A stretch of 64,000 bases of DNA from Gordonia polyisoprenivorans NBRC 16320 = JCM 10675 (lineage in GTDB: Bacteria > Actinomycetota > Actinomycetes > Mycobacteriales > Mycobacteriaceae): NCBI RefSeq assembly GCF_000241325.1, contig NZ_BAEI01000068.1:1-64000 (forward strand), written 5' to 3'. Shown here one piece after another: positions 16,885 to 26,266 of the stretch. The translations under genes were made by a program, and so were the position numbers. The number at the start of each line of letters is the position of its first letter. The first letter of the stretch is position 1. The notes under the pieces are model-generated. The model searched no databases. It was not told the origin of the DNA and worked only from the letters and a program-made list of their open reading frames with translations.

Positions 16885-18876
16885 CTACTCGGGGTCGGGG
16901 CCGTCGACCTCACGCAGCGAACGATCCGCACGCGACGCGTCGAGTCCGGTGTCGGCGAACTCGTGACGGTCGAGCCCCGGTGTCACGTGCATCCCGGAGA
17001 CGGTCGCGGTGATCGAGCGCGCCAGATCCTGCGCGGTCAATCCCAGCTCGGCGAGGATCTCCCCGCGTGAGGCGTGTGCGATGAATTGCTGTGGGATACC
17101 GCGGTTCTGCACCGGAACGGTGACCTCGGCGATACCGAGCGCGGTCGCCACCGCCGACCCCACACCGCCGTGCACACCGCTGTCCTCGAGGGTGACCACC
17201 AACCGGTGCCGGCCGGCGATCTCGGTGATCGACGCCGGAATCGGGAGCACCCACCGGGGATCGACGACGGTGGCCTCGATGCCCTGACTACGCAGCCGTT
17301 CGGCGGTGTCGAGGGCCAGCGAGCAGAACGCCCCGACCGCGACGATGAGTACGTCACCACCGATCGGTTCGGCCGACGGGGTGCCCCGACGCAACACATC
17401 GACTCCGTCGTCAAGGCGCACCACGGCGCGGATATCTTCGGGCACAGCACCTTTGGAGAATCGCAGTGCAGTGGGCCCGTCGTCGACGGCGAGCGCCTCG
17501 TCGAGTTCTTCGCGGAGCCGCACGGCGTCGCGGGGAGCCGCAACCCGCATCCCGGGGACCATCGCGAGCAGCGAGAGATCCCACATCCCGTGATGGCTCG
17601 GCCCATCGGGACCGGTGATCCCCGATCGGTCGAGGACCAGCGTGACCGGCAGCTCGAGCAGCGCAACGTCCATCAGCAACTGATCGAATGCACGGTTGAG
17701 GAACGTGGAGTAGATGGCGAGCACCGGATGCAGACCGCCGAGCGCCAGCCCGGCCGCCGAGGTCATGGCATGCTGCTCGGCGATCCCGACATCGAACATC
17801 CGGTCGGGATACTTCTCACCGAAGGGTGTCAGACCCGTCGGACCGGGCATCGCGGCCGTGATCGCCACGACGTCCTCGCGGGCCGCCCCCGCCTCGACGA
17901 GTGCCGTGGAGAACACCGACGTCCAATCCTGCGGTGCCACGGACTTCGCCCGGCCGGTCACCGGATCGATGACGCCGGTGGAGTGCATCTGGTCGGCCTC
18001 GTGGTTCTCGGCGTGCGCATAGCCCATGCCCTTGCGCGTGACGGTGTGCACGATGACCGGCCCACCGAACGAACGGGCCTGCGTGAACGCCGATTCGAGC
18101 GCCTCGACGTCGTGGCCGTCGACCGGGCCGACGTACTTGAGGCCGAGGTCGGTGAACATCTCCTGTGGCGCGAGAAGGTCTTTCAGACCGCTCTTGACCC
18201 CGTGCAGAACGGCGTAGGCCGGGTCGCCGACCACCGGCAACCGTTTGACCACACGCCGGCCCTCGTCGAGGACCCGCTCGTAACCGGGCTGCAGCCGCAG
18301 CCCGGACAGATGCCGGGCCAGCCCGCCGATCGTCGGCGCGTAGGACCGGCCGTTGTCGTTGACGACGATCACCACGCGACGATCGGCGGCGGCGATGTTG
18401 TTGATCGCCTCCCAGCACATCCCGCCGGTCAACGCCCCGTCGCCGACCACCGCGACGACCGTCCGGTCGTCCTGGCCGGTCAGCGCGAACGATTTCGCGA
18501 GCCCGTCGGCGTAGGACAGTGCCGCCGAGGCGTGCGAGGACTCCACCCAGTCGTGCGGGCTCTCGGACCGCTCCTGATAGCCGGTCAACCCGCCTCGCTG
18601 CCGGAGCGAATCGAAGCCCTCGCGTCGCCCGGTGACGATCTTGTGGACGTAGCACTGGTGGCCTGTGTCGAAGATCACCGGGTCGATGGGTGAATCGAAC
18701 ACACGATGAATGGCCAGGGTCAGCTCGACGACACCGAGGTTGGGCCCGAGGTGGCCGCCGACCGCCGACACCTTCTGGATCAGGAACTCGCGGATCTCGC
18801 CCGCCAGCGCGGCGACCTCTGCGGCCGACAGCGTCCGCAGGTCGGCTGGTGAGTTGATGCGCTCCAGCAGGCCCAT
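16885..18876 (-). CDS. dxs: 1-deoxy-D-xylulose-5-phosphate synthase
   Basis: A 663-residue thiamine-pyrophosphate enzyme condensing pyruvate and glyceraldehyde-3-phosphate, the first step of the non-mevalonate isoprenoid pathway and a source of precursor for thiamine. The TPP motif is GDGALTGGMCWEAINN, FDTGHQCYVHK carries the conserved His, and the central catalytic Glu lies in FDVGIAEQHA. ATG 18876 has GGAGG at ideal spacing; the frame continues to GTG 18891 but that is less likely. Corresponds to dxs1 (Rv2682c). Confidence 0.95.
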   Translation of the reverse strand: MGLLERINSPADLRTLSAAEVAALAGEIREFLIQKVSAVGGHLGPNLGVVELTLAIHRVFDSPIDPVIFDTGHQCYVHKIVTGRREGFDSLRQRGGLTGYQERSESPHDWVESSHASAALSYADGLAKSFALTGQDDRTVVAVVGDGALTGGMCWEAINNIAAADRRVVIVVNDNGRSYAPTIGGLARHLSGLRLQPGYERVLDEGRRVVKRLPVVGDPAYAVLHGVKSGLKDLLAPQEMFTDLGLKYVGPVDGHDVEALESAFTQARSFGGPVIVHTVTRKGMGYAHAENHEADQMHSTGVIDPVTGRAKSVAPQDWTSVFSTALVEAGAAREDVVAITAAMPGPTGLTPFGEKYPDRMFDVGIAEQHAMTSAAGLALGGLHPVLAIYSTFLNRAFDQLLMDVALLELPVTLVLDRSGITGPDGPSHHGMWDLSLLAMVPGMRVAAPRDAVRLREELDEALAVDDGPTALRFSKGAVPEDIRAVVRLDDGVDVLRRGTPSAEPIGGDVLIVAVGAFCSLALDTAERLRSQGIEATVVDPRWVLPIPASITEIAGRHRLVVTLEDSGVHGGVGSAVATALGIAEVTVPVQNRGIPQQFIAHASRGEILAELGLTAQDLARSITATVSGMHVTPGLDRHEFADTGLDASRADRSLREVDGPDPE

Positions 18877-18973
18877 CTGATCCTCCATCACTGATCGTCT
18901 CGCTCCCGGGCGACGTGGTGCGTACCCGGCGGGCTACCCGGCACACCGACAGGTGCGCGCGGGAGCATGTGTG

Positions 18974-20335
18974 TCAGTCTACGGTCGCCGGTGGCGCACC
19001 CCGGTCCGCCGAGCGCGGCAGCGGGCGTGAGTTCGACCGCACGAGCACGGCGATCGCCTCGATGTGATGGGTGAGCGGAAATGCGTCGAATCCGCGGATC
19101 TCGCGGGTCTGATACCCGTTCTCGGCGAAGAATCCGAGGTCGCGGGCGAACCTCGCGACGTCGCAACCGACGTGCACCACCACGTCCGGGCCGGCCGCGG
19201 CGAGTTGTCCGATCACCCGTGCACCGGCCCCCGTCCGGGGTGGATCGAGCACGACGACCCCGGCGTCGGGGAGTCCACCGATGGTTGCGGCGACCTCGCC
19301 GCGGTGCACCTCGACGCCGTCGTCATCGGCGAAGGTCGCTTCGGCGGCGGCCAGTGCCCCGACGTCGGAATCCACGATGTGCACCGCCTGCGCATGCAGG
19401 GTGTCGGTCAGCGTGGCAGCGAAGATCCCGGCGCCGCCGTACAGATCCCAGCATGTCCCGACCGAGTCGGTGTGGCGCGCAACGAGATCGGCGACGGTCC
19501 GCGCATACACTCCGGCGGCGGCCCGGTGCCCCTGCCAGAATCCGGTCACCGGGATGTCCCAGGTTCGCTCGCCGACCCGGTGGCGCGCCGCGGTGTGTCC
19601 CTCGATCACTCGTGTCGTCCGCGGTCGTTCGTGGCGCCGCCGACGTTGCTGTGCGGCGCGACGACCACCGCCGGCCCGACGACCACCGCGACCACGTGTG
19701 GCCGTGTCGTCGGCGGGCGCGATCTCGGTGAGGTGCCGCGCGCCGTCGTCGTCGAGCACCAGCGCGAGGTCGGCGTGCGGGGTGAACCGACCGTCGAGCG
19801 CCGTGAGGTCGGTCAGGCGCGGATCGGGTTGCGCGCAGGGCCGGCCGACGACGAGGCCGGCCTCGCCGCGCCGGTGCAGTCCGGCACGCCCGTGGGCATC
19901 GACGGCCATGCGTGTCCGGATTCGCCAGCCGGTCTCGGCGTCGTCGAGCGCGGCGACCGTCGGCGGCCCGCCGTCGAGTGTGGACAGGGCGTCGTCGGTG
20001 AACCCGCCGATCCGCCGCAGGACGTCGGTGAGGATCTCGGTCTTCAGGGTGCGGGCGTGCTCGACGGAGACATGCGCGAGATCGCAGCAGCCGGCACCCT
20101 GTGCGGCGGCAGAGCAGGGTGAGACGCGTCGATGTGTCGACGGCTCGAGTACCTCGGCCACCTCGGCGACGAGGAATCCCGACTTGTCCTCGACGATGGT
20201 CGCGGTGACCAGTTCGCCCGGGATCGCGCCGCGCACGAACACAACCCGGCCGTCGTCGGCGTGGGCGATGGCGGACCCACCGTTGGCGGGTCGGCGTACC
20301 CGCAGCGTCAGCGCGTCGGAGGGGTCGCCCGTCAC
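18974..20335 (-). CDS. TRAM-domain class I RNA methyltransferase (TrmA/RumA-like)
   Basis: A 453-residue protein. An N-terminal TRAM beta-barrel (about residues 5-65) is followed by cysteines in SPCSAAAQGAGCCDL that may hold an Fe-S cluster. Then comes a SAM domain with WDLYGGAGIFAATL, the LDPPRTGAG loop and the catalytic Cys in VHVGCDVARFARDL. Such enzymes make 5-methyluridine in tRNA or rRNA. The middle linker (about residues 225-245) is Arg/Gly-rich and looks like low-complexity insertion. The gene start overlaps the end of the upstream transporter gene by 4 nt. Confidence 0.86.
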   Translation of the reverse strand: MTGDPSDALTLRVRRPANGGSAIAHADDGRVVFVRGAIPGELVTATIVEDKSGFLVAEVAEVLEPSTHRRVSPCSAAAQGAGCCDLAHVSVEHARTLKTEILTDVLRRIGGFTDDALSTLDGGPPTVAALDDAETGWRIRTRMAVDAHGRAGLHRRGEAGLVVGRPCAQPDPRLTDLTALDGRFTPHADLALVLDDDGARHLTEIAPADDTATRGRGGRRAGGGRRAAQQRRRRHERPRTTRVIEGHTAARHRVGERTWDIPVTGFWQGHRAAAGVYARTVADLVARHTDSVGTCWDLYGGAGIFAATLTDTLHAQAVHIVDSDVGALAAAEATFADDDGVEVHRGEVAATIGGLPDAGVVVLDPPRTGAGARVIGQLAAAGPDVVVHVGCDVARFARDLGFFAENGYQTREIRGFDAFPLTHHIEAIAVLVRSNSRPLPRSADRGAPPATVD

Positions 20336-22344
20336 TCGGGGCCGCCACCGAGTGCCCGGCGGGTGTCACCGGGTGCGTGGTAGTCGAGGTCGGCCTTGCG
20401 GCGATCGGACGACGTGAGCTGCCAGGGCACCGAGGTCACCATCACCCCGGGTTCGAAGAGCAGACGTGTCTTCAACCGCAACGCCGACTGGTTGTGCAGG
20501 ATCTGTTCCCACCAATGGCCCACCACGTATTCGGGGATGAACACGGTGATCACGTCGCGCGGCGATTCCCGACGCACGCGACGCACGTAGTCGATGATCG
20601 GGCGGGTGATCTCGCGGTAGGGTGACGCGATCACCTTGAGCGGCACCCGCAGATCGCTGTCCTCCCATTCGGAGACCAGTCGGCGGGTGTCGCGGTCGTC
20701 GACGTTGACGGTGACCGCCTCGAGCACGTCGGGGCGGGTGGCCCGGGCGAACAGCAACGCACGTTTGGTCGCGAGGTGCAGCGTCGAGACCAGCACGATC
20801 GAGTGGGTGCGGCTCGGTAGTACCGCCTCGTCGTCGGAGGGGGTGCGCTCGAGTTCGCGCTGCACGGTCGCATAGTGATGGTGGATCGCCTTCATCAGCA
20901 CGAACAGGATGACCATGGCCAGGATCGCGATCCAGGCACCGGCGGTGAACTTGGTGATGAGCACGACCACCAGCACGGTCGCCGTCATCACCAGGCCGAC
21001 GGTGTTGATCACCCGCGACTGCATCATCCGGCGGCGCGCCTTCGGGTCGGTCTCGGTGCGCAACAACCGGGTCCAGTGGCGCACCATGCCGGTCTGGCTC
21101 AGCGTGAACGACACGAACACGCCCACGATGTAGAGCTGGATCAGGGAGGTCACCTCACCGCCGAAGGCGACCACGAATGCGATCGCGGCGACCGCGAGGA
21201 ACAGGATGCCGTTGCTGAACGCCAGCCGGTCGCCGCGGGTGTGCAACTGCCGGGGCAGGTAGCGATCCTGGGCGAGCACCGAACCGAGCACCGGGAATCC
21301 GTTGAAGGCGGTGTTGGCCGCCAGCATCAGGATCAGCGCGGTGACGGTCGCGACGAAGTAGAAACCTGCCGGGAAGGTATCGAACACCGCGTGCGCGAGT
21401 TGGGCGATCATCGCCTTCTGCTGGTAGCCGGGGGGTGCGCCGATGAGGTCCTCCGCCGGGTTCATCACGTATTTGGCGCCGATCCGCTCGGCGAGGAAGA
21501 CGATGCCCAGCAGCAGGACGATCGCGATCGACCCGAGCAACAGCAGGGTGGTCGCCGCGTTGCGGGACTTGGGTTTCCGGAACGCCGGCACGCCGTTGCT
21601 GATGGCCTCGACCCCGGTCAGCGCCGCGCATCCCGAGGAGAAGGCCCGCGCGATCAGGAAGACGAAGGCGATGCCCATCAGGTGGCTGTGCTCGGCTCGG
21701 ATCTCGAATCCCGCGGTCTCCGAACGTACCTCGCGTCCGAGGATGAAGATCTCGGTGAACCCCCAGATGAGCATGCCGAGCACGCCGACGATGAACGCGT
21801 AGGTCGGAATGGCCAGTACGGTGCCCGATTCCTTGAGCCCGCGCAGGTTCACCGCGGCCAGGATGATGATCGCGGCCACGCAGAACCACACGCGATGTTC
21901 GGACACGAACGGGATGGCCGACCCGATGTTCTCCGCCGCTGACGAGATCGACACCGCGACGGTCAGGACGTAGTCGACCAGCAGCGCACTGCCGACGGTC
22001 AGTCCCGCCGTGGGGCCGAGGTTGACCGTGGCGACCTCGTAGTCGCCGCCGCCGGAGGGATAGGCGTGCACGTTCTGCCGGTAGCTGGCGACGACCACCG
22101 CCATCACGATCGCGACCGCGATCGCCACCCAGGGTGTGTAGGCCAGCGCCGAGAGCCCGGCAACGGAGAGCACCAGGAAGATCTCCTGGGGCGCGTAGGC
22201 GACCGATGACATGGCGTCGGAGGCGAACACGGGTAGCGCGATGCGTTTGGGTAACAGCGTGTGGCCGAGACTGTCGCTGCGAAACGGTCGACCCAGAAGC
22301 AGGCGTTTTGTCGCAACGGGCACCTTTGACACGGTGGGCACCAC
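20332..22344 (-). CDS. KimA-like potassium transporter (APC superfamily permease)
   Basis: A 670-residue membrane protein: twelve hydrophobic segments, then a cytoplasmic domain of about 180 residues. It would usually be called an amino-acid permease (Rv2690c type). The segments FASDAMSSVAYA, SYRQNVHAYPSGGG, LLVDYVLTVAVSIS, CAALTGVEAISN and RGDRLAFSNGILFLA closely track Bacillus KimA, a high-affinity K+ importer. The residues I recall as K+/H+ ligands in KimA correspond to Asp43, Tyr50, Asp124, Tyr125, Ser132, Thr243 and Glu246 here. The divergent neighbours are two Trk-type RCK proteins, which supports potassium transport. GTG start. Confidence 0.8.
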   Translation of the reverse strand: MVPTVSKVPVATKRLLLGRPFRSDSLGHTLLPKRIALPVFASDAMSSVAYAPQEIFLVLSVAGLSALAYTPWVAIAVAIVMAVVVASYRQNVHAYPSGGGDYEVATVNLGPTAGLTVGSALLVDYVLTVAVSISSAAENIGSAIPFVSEHRVWFCVAAIIILAAVNLRGLKESGTVLAIPTYAFIVGVLGMLIWGFTEIFILGREVRSETAGFEIRAEHSHLMGIAFVFLIARAFSSGCAALTGVEAISNGVPAFRKPKSRNAATTLLLLGSIAIVLLLGIVFLAERIGAKYVMNPAEDLIGAPPGYQQKAMIAQLAHAVFDTFPAGFYFVATVTALILMLAANTAFNGFPVLGSVLAQDRYLPRQLHTRGDRLAFSNGILFLAVAAIAFVVAFGGEVTSLIQLYIVGVFVSFTLSQTGMVRHWTRLLRTETDPKARRRMMQSRVINTVGLVMTATVLVVVLITKFTAGAWIAILAMVILFVLMKAIHHHYATVQRELERTPSDDEAVLPSRTHSIVLVSTLHLATKRALLFARATRPDVLEAVTVNVDDRDTRRLVSEWEDSDLRVPLKVIASPYREITRPIIDYVRRVRRESPRDVITVFIPEYVVGHWWEQILHNQSALRLKTRLLFEPGVMVTSVPWQLTSSDRRKADLDYHAPGDTRRALGGGPE

Positions 22345-22508
22345 GCAACACTAAGACCTCGGTCAGATGAAGGCCACCAGGACCCGCATCACGGCACGGC
22401 ACCTACGGGTAGGTTCATCTCTGCGTGGACCGACACCGGTGCACGGCCGGCTCCCCGGCGACGCGTCGCCTCCCGGTGGCATGCGCCGGGAAGGAAGGAT
22501 CGATTTTC

Positions 22509-23171
22509 TTGCGGGTAGTCATCATGGGCTGCGGCCGGGTGGGCTCGTCGTTGGCTCGGGCGATGGTCAAGCGCGGTCACGAGGTAGCGGTCATCGACCG
22601 CAACCCCTCGGCGTTCACCCGGCTCGGCGACGGGTTCACCGGTCAGCGCATCGTCGGGGTCGGATTCGATCGTGATGTGTTGATCAAGGCCGGGATCGAG
22701 CAGGCCGATGCCTTCGCCGCGGTGTCCTCCGGCGACAACTCCAACATCATCTCCGCGCGGGTGGCCCGCGAGACCTTCGACGTGGAGCGGGTGGTCGCGC
22801 GTATCTATGACGCCAAACGTGCCGCGGTCTACGAGCGGTTGGGCATTCCGACCGTGGCCACCGTGCCGTGGACGACCGAGCGGTTCGTCTCCGCACTCGG
22901 CGAGGTCTCCACCACGACCGAGTGGCGCGACCCGTCGGGCACGCTCGCGATCGCCCAGCTCGAGATCGACGAGTCGTGGATCGGGACGACCGTGGTGAAG
23001 TTCCAGGAACTGACCGGAGCACGGATCTCGTTCATCAATCGTGTCGGCAATCCCGTTCTGCCGGAAGCGAAGACAGTCTTGCAGCAGGACGACGTGGTGT
23101 TCGCCGCGGTGCTGCTCGAGCGCCTCGCCGAGACCCGTACGATTGCCGCGTCACCGATCGACGCCGACTGA
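22509..23171 (+). CDS. ceoB: TrkA-type RCK protein CeoB
   Basis: A 220-residue cytoplasmic gating subunit. The N-terminal Rossmann RCK domain begins VVIMGCGRVGSSLARAM and binds a dinucleotide; an RCK_C (TrkA-C) domain fills the last about 80 residues. It probably controls a K+ transporter in response to nucleotide state. No TrkH/TrkG channel is in the window, and the only transporter next to it is the KimA-like protein encoded divergently. I set the start at TTG 22509 because GGAAGGA precedes it at good distance and MRVVIMGCG matches the family start. Confidence 0.88.
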   Translation: MRVVIMGCGRVGSSLARAMVKRGHEVAVIDRNPSAFTRLGDGFTGQRIVGVGFDRDVLIKAGIEQADAFAAVSSGDNSNIISARVARETFDVERVVARIYDAKRAAVYERLGIPTVATVPWTTERFVSALGEVSTTTEWRDPSGTLAIAQLEIDESWIGTTVVKFQELTGARISFINRVGNPVLPEAKTVLQQDDVVFAAVLLERLAETRTIAASPIDAD

Positions 23172-23182
23172 GGAGTACGTCA

Positions 23183-23845
23183 ATGAAAGTCGCCATCGCC
23201 GGGGCCGGCGCGGTCGGACGCTCCATCGCCCGCGAGCTCCTCGTCAACGCCCACCAGGTCACCCTGTTCGAGCGCAATGCCGAGCACATCGACACCGACG
23301 CGGTGCCCGGTGCGCAGTGGCTGCTCGCCGACGCGTGCGAATTGTCGAATCTGGAGTCGGCGGAGCTGCAGTCCTTCGACGTCATGATTGCCGCCACCGG
23401 TGACGACAAGGCCAATCTCGTCGTCAGTTTGCTCGCGAAGACCGAGTTCGCGGTCAATCGGGTGGTCGCGCGGGTAAATGATCCCCGCAACGAATGGCTG
23501 TTCGGCGAGGAATGGGGTGTCGACGTCGCCGTCTCGACGCCACGACTGCTCGCCTCCCTCGTCGAAGAGGCCGTGTCGGTCGGAGATCTGGTACGGCTCA
23601 TGACATTTCGGCAGGGCCAGGCGAATCTCGTGGAGCTGACGCTGCCCGCCAACACACCGCTGGCCGGCCGGCCGGTCCACAAGCTGAGCCTGCCGCGCGA
23701 TGCCGCCCTGGTGGCGATACTGCGGGGTGGTCGGGTGATCGTGCCCGAGCGTGACGATCCGATCGAAGGTGGCGACGAACTGGTGTTCATCGCTCCCGCG
23801 GAGACCGAGCCCGCGCTGCACGAGGCGATGCGGGTCCCGCAGTGA
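23183..23845 (+). CDS. ceoC: TrkA-type RCK protein CeoC
   Basis: A 220-residue second RCK protein, the same length as CeoB and 11 nt downstream of it, with GAGGAGT before ATG 23183. The N-terminus MKVAIAGAGAVGRSIA is the nucleotide-binding loop; the C-terminal domain ends in a compact TrkA-C fold. Two separate one-domain proteins probably form a heteromeric ring equal to the two-domain TrkA of enterobacteria. Corresponds to Rv2692. Confidence 0.88.
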   Translation: MKVAIAGAGAVGRSIARELLVNAHQVTLFERNAEHIDTDAVPGAQWLLADACELSNLESAELQSFDVMIAATGDDKANLVVSLLAKTEFAVNRVVARVNDPRNEWLFGEEWGVDVAVSTPRLLASLVEEAVSVGDLVRLMTFRQGQANLVELTLPANTPLAGRPVHKLSLPRDAALVAILRGGRVIVPERDDPIEGGDELVFIAPAETEPALHEAMRVPQ

Positions 23846-23873
23846 CCGGCCGATCAGCGCGGGATCGGCGGGA

Positions 23874-24248
23874 TCACTCCTCCGAGCCGTACAGCTCGTA
23901 GTACGGGTTGTAGACCACCTTGAACCCGTCGTGCTCGGCGAGGCGGCCGCGGACGGTGAGTTTGCGCCCGGGCTCGATGCCGGGAATGCGGTTACGTCCC
24001 AACCATTTCAGGATGACCGTGTCGGTCCCGTCGAAGAACTCGGCCTTGACCCCGCTCTTGGCGGCACGCGAACACGTCTCCACCGCACGCAACTCGCCGT
24101 GCATGGTGACCTCGTCGCCTCGACAACATTCGACGGCGCGCTGCGCTCCGGTTGCCTCGGACTCGGCGGCGATCTGCTCCGCATCCGCATTGCCGAGATC
24201 TTCGGTCAACCGTTTCGTCAGCCGCTTGAGATAACCGGCCGTCGGCAT
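23874..24248 (-). CDS. OB-fold nucleic-acid-binding protein (Rv2694c type)
   Basis: A 124-residue protein. The middle reads as a RecG-wedge-like OB fold: VTMHGELRAVETC, AEFFDGTDTVILKWLGR, LTVRGRLAEHDGFKVVYNPYYEL. ATG 24248 has GGAGG 7 nt upstream; the frame further upstream is not homologous. In M. tuberculosis a membrane protein (Rv2693c) lies between ceoC and this gene; it is missing here. Role unknown, probably single-stranded nucleic acid binding. Confidence 0.8.
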   Translation of the reverse strand: MPTAGYLKRLTKRLTEDLGNADAEQIAAESEATGAQRAVECCRGDEVTMHGELRAVETCSRAAKSGVKAEFFDGTDTVILKWLGRNRIPGIEPGRKLTVRGRLAEHDGFKVVYNPYYELYGSEE

Positions 24249-24396
24249 CACAACCTCCAGAGAGACTTCGTTTCCGCTCGGAGGGCACGAGCCTGCTGGG
24301 CTGTGGTTCTCGGCCTTCTCGTCTTCCGACGCGGGTACTTTCGGCTCAGCGTAGACCCATGTCCTCATCGCGTACAACGCGCGGCATGATCTGTGC

Positions 24397-25227
24397 ATGC
24401 CCGCGAATGACAACCGAATCCACACCCGCAGGTTGACCGGCGCCGGGAGCGGTAGCGAGCGGGCCGAATGTGCCGGCTCCGGGAGCGCCGGCGAGCGGGC
24501 CGAATGTCACCCGGCGGACGTCCTCATCGTGATGCCGGGGACGGGTTCGGACGCCGACTTCGTTCGCCGCGCGTTCGGTCCCGCGGCCCGCGAGATCGGC
24601 GTCGACCTGATCGCCCTCGACCCGACCGACGATCTCATCGGCGGACACCGTGACGCGCTGCGGCAGTTCACTGCCGACCACGCCCGGGTGTTGGTGGGCG
24701 GGTTCTCCATCGGTGCCGCCCTGGCGCTGGAGTGGGCGCTCGGGCCGGGCCGGCATCGTTGCGTCGGGGTGTGGGCGGCGATGCCGGCGTGGAGTGGCGA
24801 GCCGAGTACCGCACTTGCCGCGACCGGCGCGGCGATGACCGCGGCAGCCCTGCGTACCGACGGCCTGGACGCGACGATCGATGCGATGTCGTCGACGAGC
24901 CCGACATGGTTGGCGAATGAGCTCGCCCGGTCGTGGCGGGCCCTGTATCCCGGACTCGTCACCCAGCTCGAACGGGCGGCGGCATATCGCGCCCCGGACC
25001 TCGACCGGATCGCCACTCTGTCCGTGCCGCTGGCGGTGGTGGCCGCCGACGACGACCCGCTCCATCCGTGGGCCGTCGCGCAGTCGTGGTGTCGCGCAGC
25101 ACCTCGCGCGCAACTGCAACGGGTTCACCTGACGCAGTGGGGTACCGATCCGGCGGTGTTGGGGCGCGCGTGCGCCACCGGATGGCAGTCCCTGGTCGAC
25201 GAGAGTGCCGCAACAACCGAGCGGTGA
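24397..25227 (+). CDS. Alpha/beta-hydrolase fold protein (Rv2695 type)
   Basis: A 276-residue protein. The nucleophile elbow GGFSIGAA (G-x-S-x-G) sits at about residues 107-114, the acid is likely in VAADDDPLHP and a His follows in QRVHLTQWG. The nearest family name is dienelactone-hydrolase-like; substrate unknown. Residues about 16-38 contain an in-frame duplication of a 12-residue unit ending GERAEC, so the true start could be after it. Position between the OB-fold gene and DUF3710 equals Rv2695. Confidence 0.75.
   Translation: MPANDNRIHTRRLTGAGSGSERAECAGSGSAGERAECHPADVLIVMPGTGSDADFVRRAFGPAAREIGVDLIALDPTDDLIGGHRDALRQFTADHARVLVGGFSIGAALALEWALGPGRHRCVGVWAAMPAWSGEPSTALAATGAAMTAAALRTDGLDATIDAMSSTSPTWLANELARSWRALYPGLVTQLERAAAYRAPDLDRIATLSVPLAVVAADDDPLHPWAVAQSWCRAAPRAQLQRVHLTQWGTDPAVLGRACATGWQSLVDESAATTER
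24443..24507 (+). repeat. Tandem duplication (29-nt copies, 36-nt period) in the hydrolase 5' end
   Basis: Copies at 24443-24471 and 24479-24507 differ at three of 29 positions. The 36-nt period keeps the reading frame and duplicates a 12-residue segment. High identity suggests a recent event. Confidence 0.8.
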
Positions 25228-25255
25228 GCCCGCTCGGTACGGGGTAAGTGGGTGG

Positions 25256-26137
25256 TCAGCGCTTGCCGCGGCGACGGCGGAAGCGTTGCATCGCCGAACC
25301 CGCCGACGGCGGGGGCGCGTCATCGGCGTCGGGTGCGCCCTCCGGTGTCCCACTGTCGTCGGCGGGAGGCACCTCGCGGATGACGGTGGCCTGCTCGATC
25401 TGATCGAGCGCACCGCCGGCGATGCGCTCGGTCTCGGGTGTCGGCTGCTCGGGGACCTGTGCGGGGGCGGGGGTTTCGCCCGGAGCGTTCGACACGGCGA
25501 GATTGTCGGCGGCAAGGTTGTCGGGGGTGTTGTCGACGGAACCGGTCGGTGCACCGGCGGCCGGGTCGTCGGCGAACATCTGCTGCTGGGCGGCGGCGAC
25601 CTGCTCGGCGAGGACGGGAGGCAGGACGATCGGCAGCATTTCGCGGGGTGGCACCGGATCCTTGCCGCGTCGCACCACCGACTCGGCGAGGACGGCACGC
25701 GCGAGTTGTGCGAGTGGGCCCGCGGATTCGGGCGGGCCGCTGGCAACACACCGCACCATCCACCGTGGACCGTCGACCCCGATGAACCGGTGTGCGCCAC
25801 CGGGCACCTCGGCGAGTACCTCTCGCCCCCAATGCCCGTCCTCGACGCTGGTGGTCGCGCCTTCGTCCCGCAGGGAGGCCGCGAGTTCACGCACGACCTC
25901 ACGCCACAGTCCCGGAGAGCGCGGCGCGGCGAAGGCGGTCACGCTGATCCGGCCGTGCGGGGTCACCAGATACACGGCTTCGGGTTGATGGTCGGGCGAC
26001 ATCTCGACGGTGACCTGTCCGCCCTCGACGACCGGGACCAGCACCGACCCGAGATCCAGGTGCGAATTGGCGAGTTCCTCGGCCGGGGTGTCGAGCAGTT
26101 CCATGTCGTAGGGCCCGCGGGCCTGGCCGACCCGCAA
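25256..26137 (-). CDS. DUF3710 domain protein, start or frame uncertain
   Basis: A 293-residue protein. The conserved DUF3710 region spans about residues 8-160 (GPYDMELLD, LDLGSVLVPVV, EVPGGAHRFIGVDGPRWMVRCV); the tail is Pro/Ala/Glu-rich and ends RFRRRRGKR. The only in-frame start is TTG 26137, with poor ribosome-site spacing. A better start, ATG 26181 (MADEERG...), is in another frame. A one-base change in the five-base G-run at 26161-26165 would join them into an acidic N-terminus usual for the family. Corresponds to Rv2696c and is always beside dut. Function unknown. Confidence 0.72.
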   Translation of the reverse strand: MRVGQARGPYDMELLDTPAEELANSHLDLGSVLVPVVEGGQVTVEMSPDHQPEAVYLVTPHGRISVTAFAAPRSPGLWREVVRELAASLRDEGATTSVEDGHWGREVLAEVPGGAHRFIGVDGPRWMVRCVASGPPESAGPLAQLARAVLAESVVRRGKDPVPPREMLPIVLPPVLAEQVAAAQQQMFADDPAAGAPTGSVDNTPDNLAADNLAVSNAPGETPAPAQVPEQPTPETERIAGGALDQIEQATVIREVPPADDSGTPEGAPDADDAPPPSAGSAMQRFRRRRGKR

Positions 26138-26266
26138 CTCCCCGTCGCCCGAGTCCCCGACCCCCGCTCCTCGTCAGCCATCAGTTCGTGTCTCCCATCG
26201 CCGTTTTCACGGTTGGTACCGCGTCACCCTCGCCACTGCAGGGTAGTCCAGGACCGGGCGCACGCC

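Noticed and set aside
17074..18693. 539-residue open frame antisense to dxs
   Set aside because: Composition is His/Arg/Gly-rich and without motifs; it mirrors the codon bias of dxs.
22345..22508. c-di-AMP (ydaO) riboswitch in front of the K+ genes
   Set aside because: Looked for because KimA-like genes often carry one; the conserved blocks are not present.
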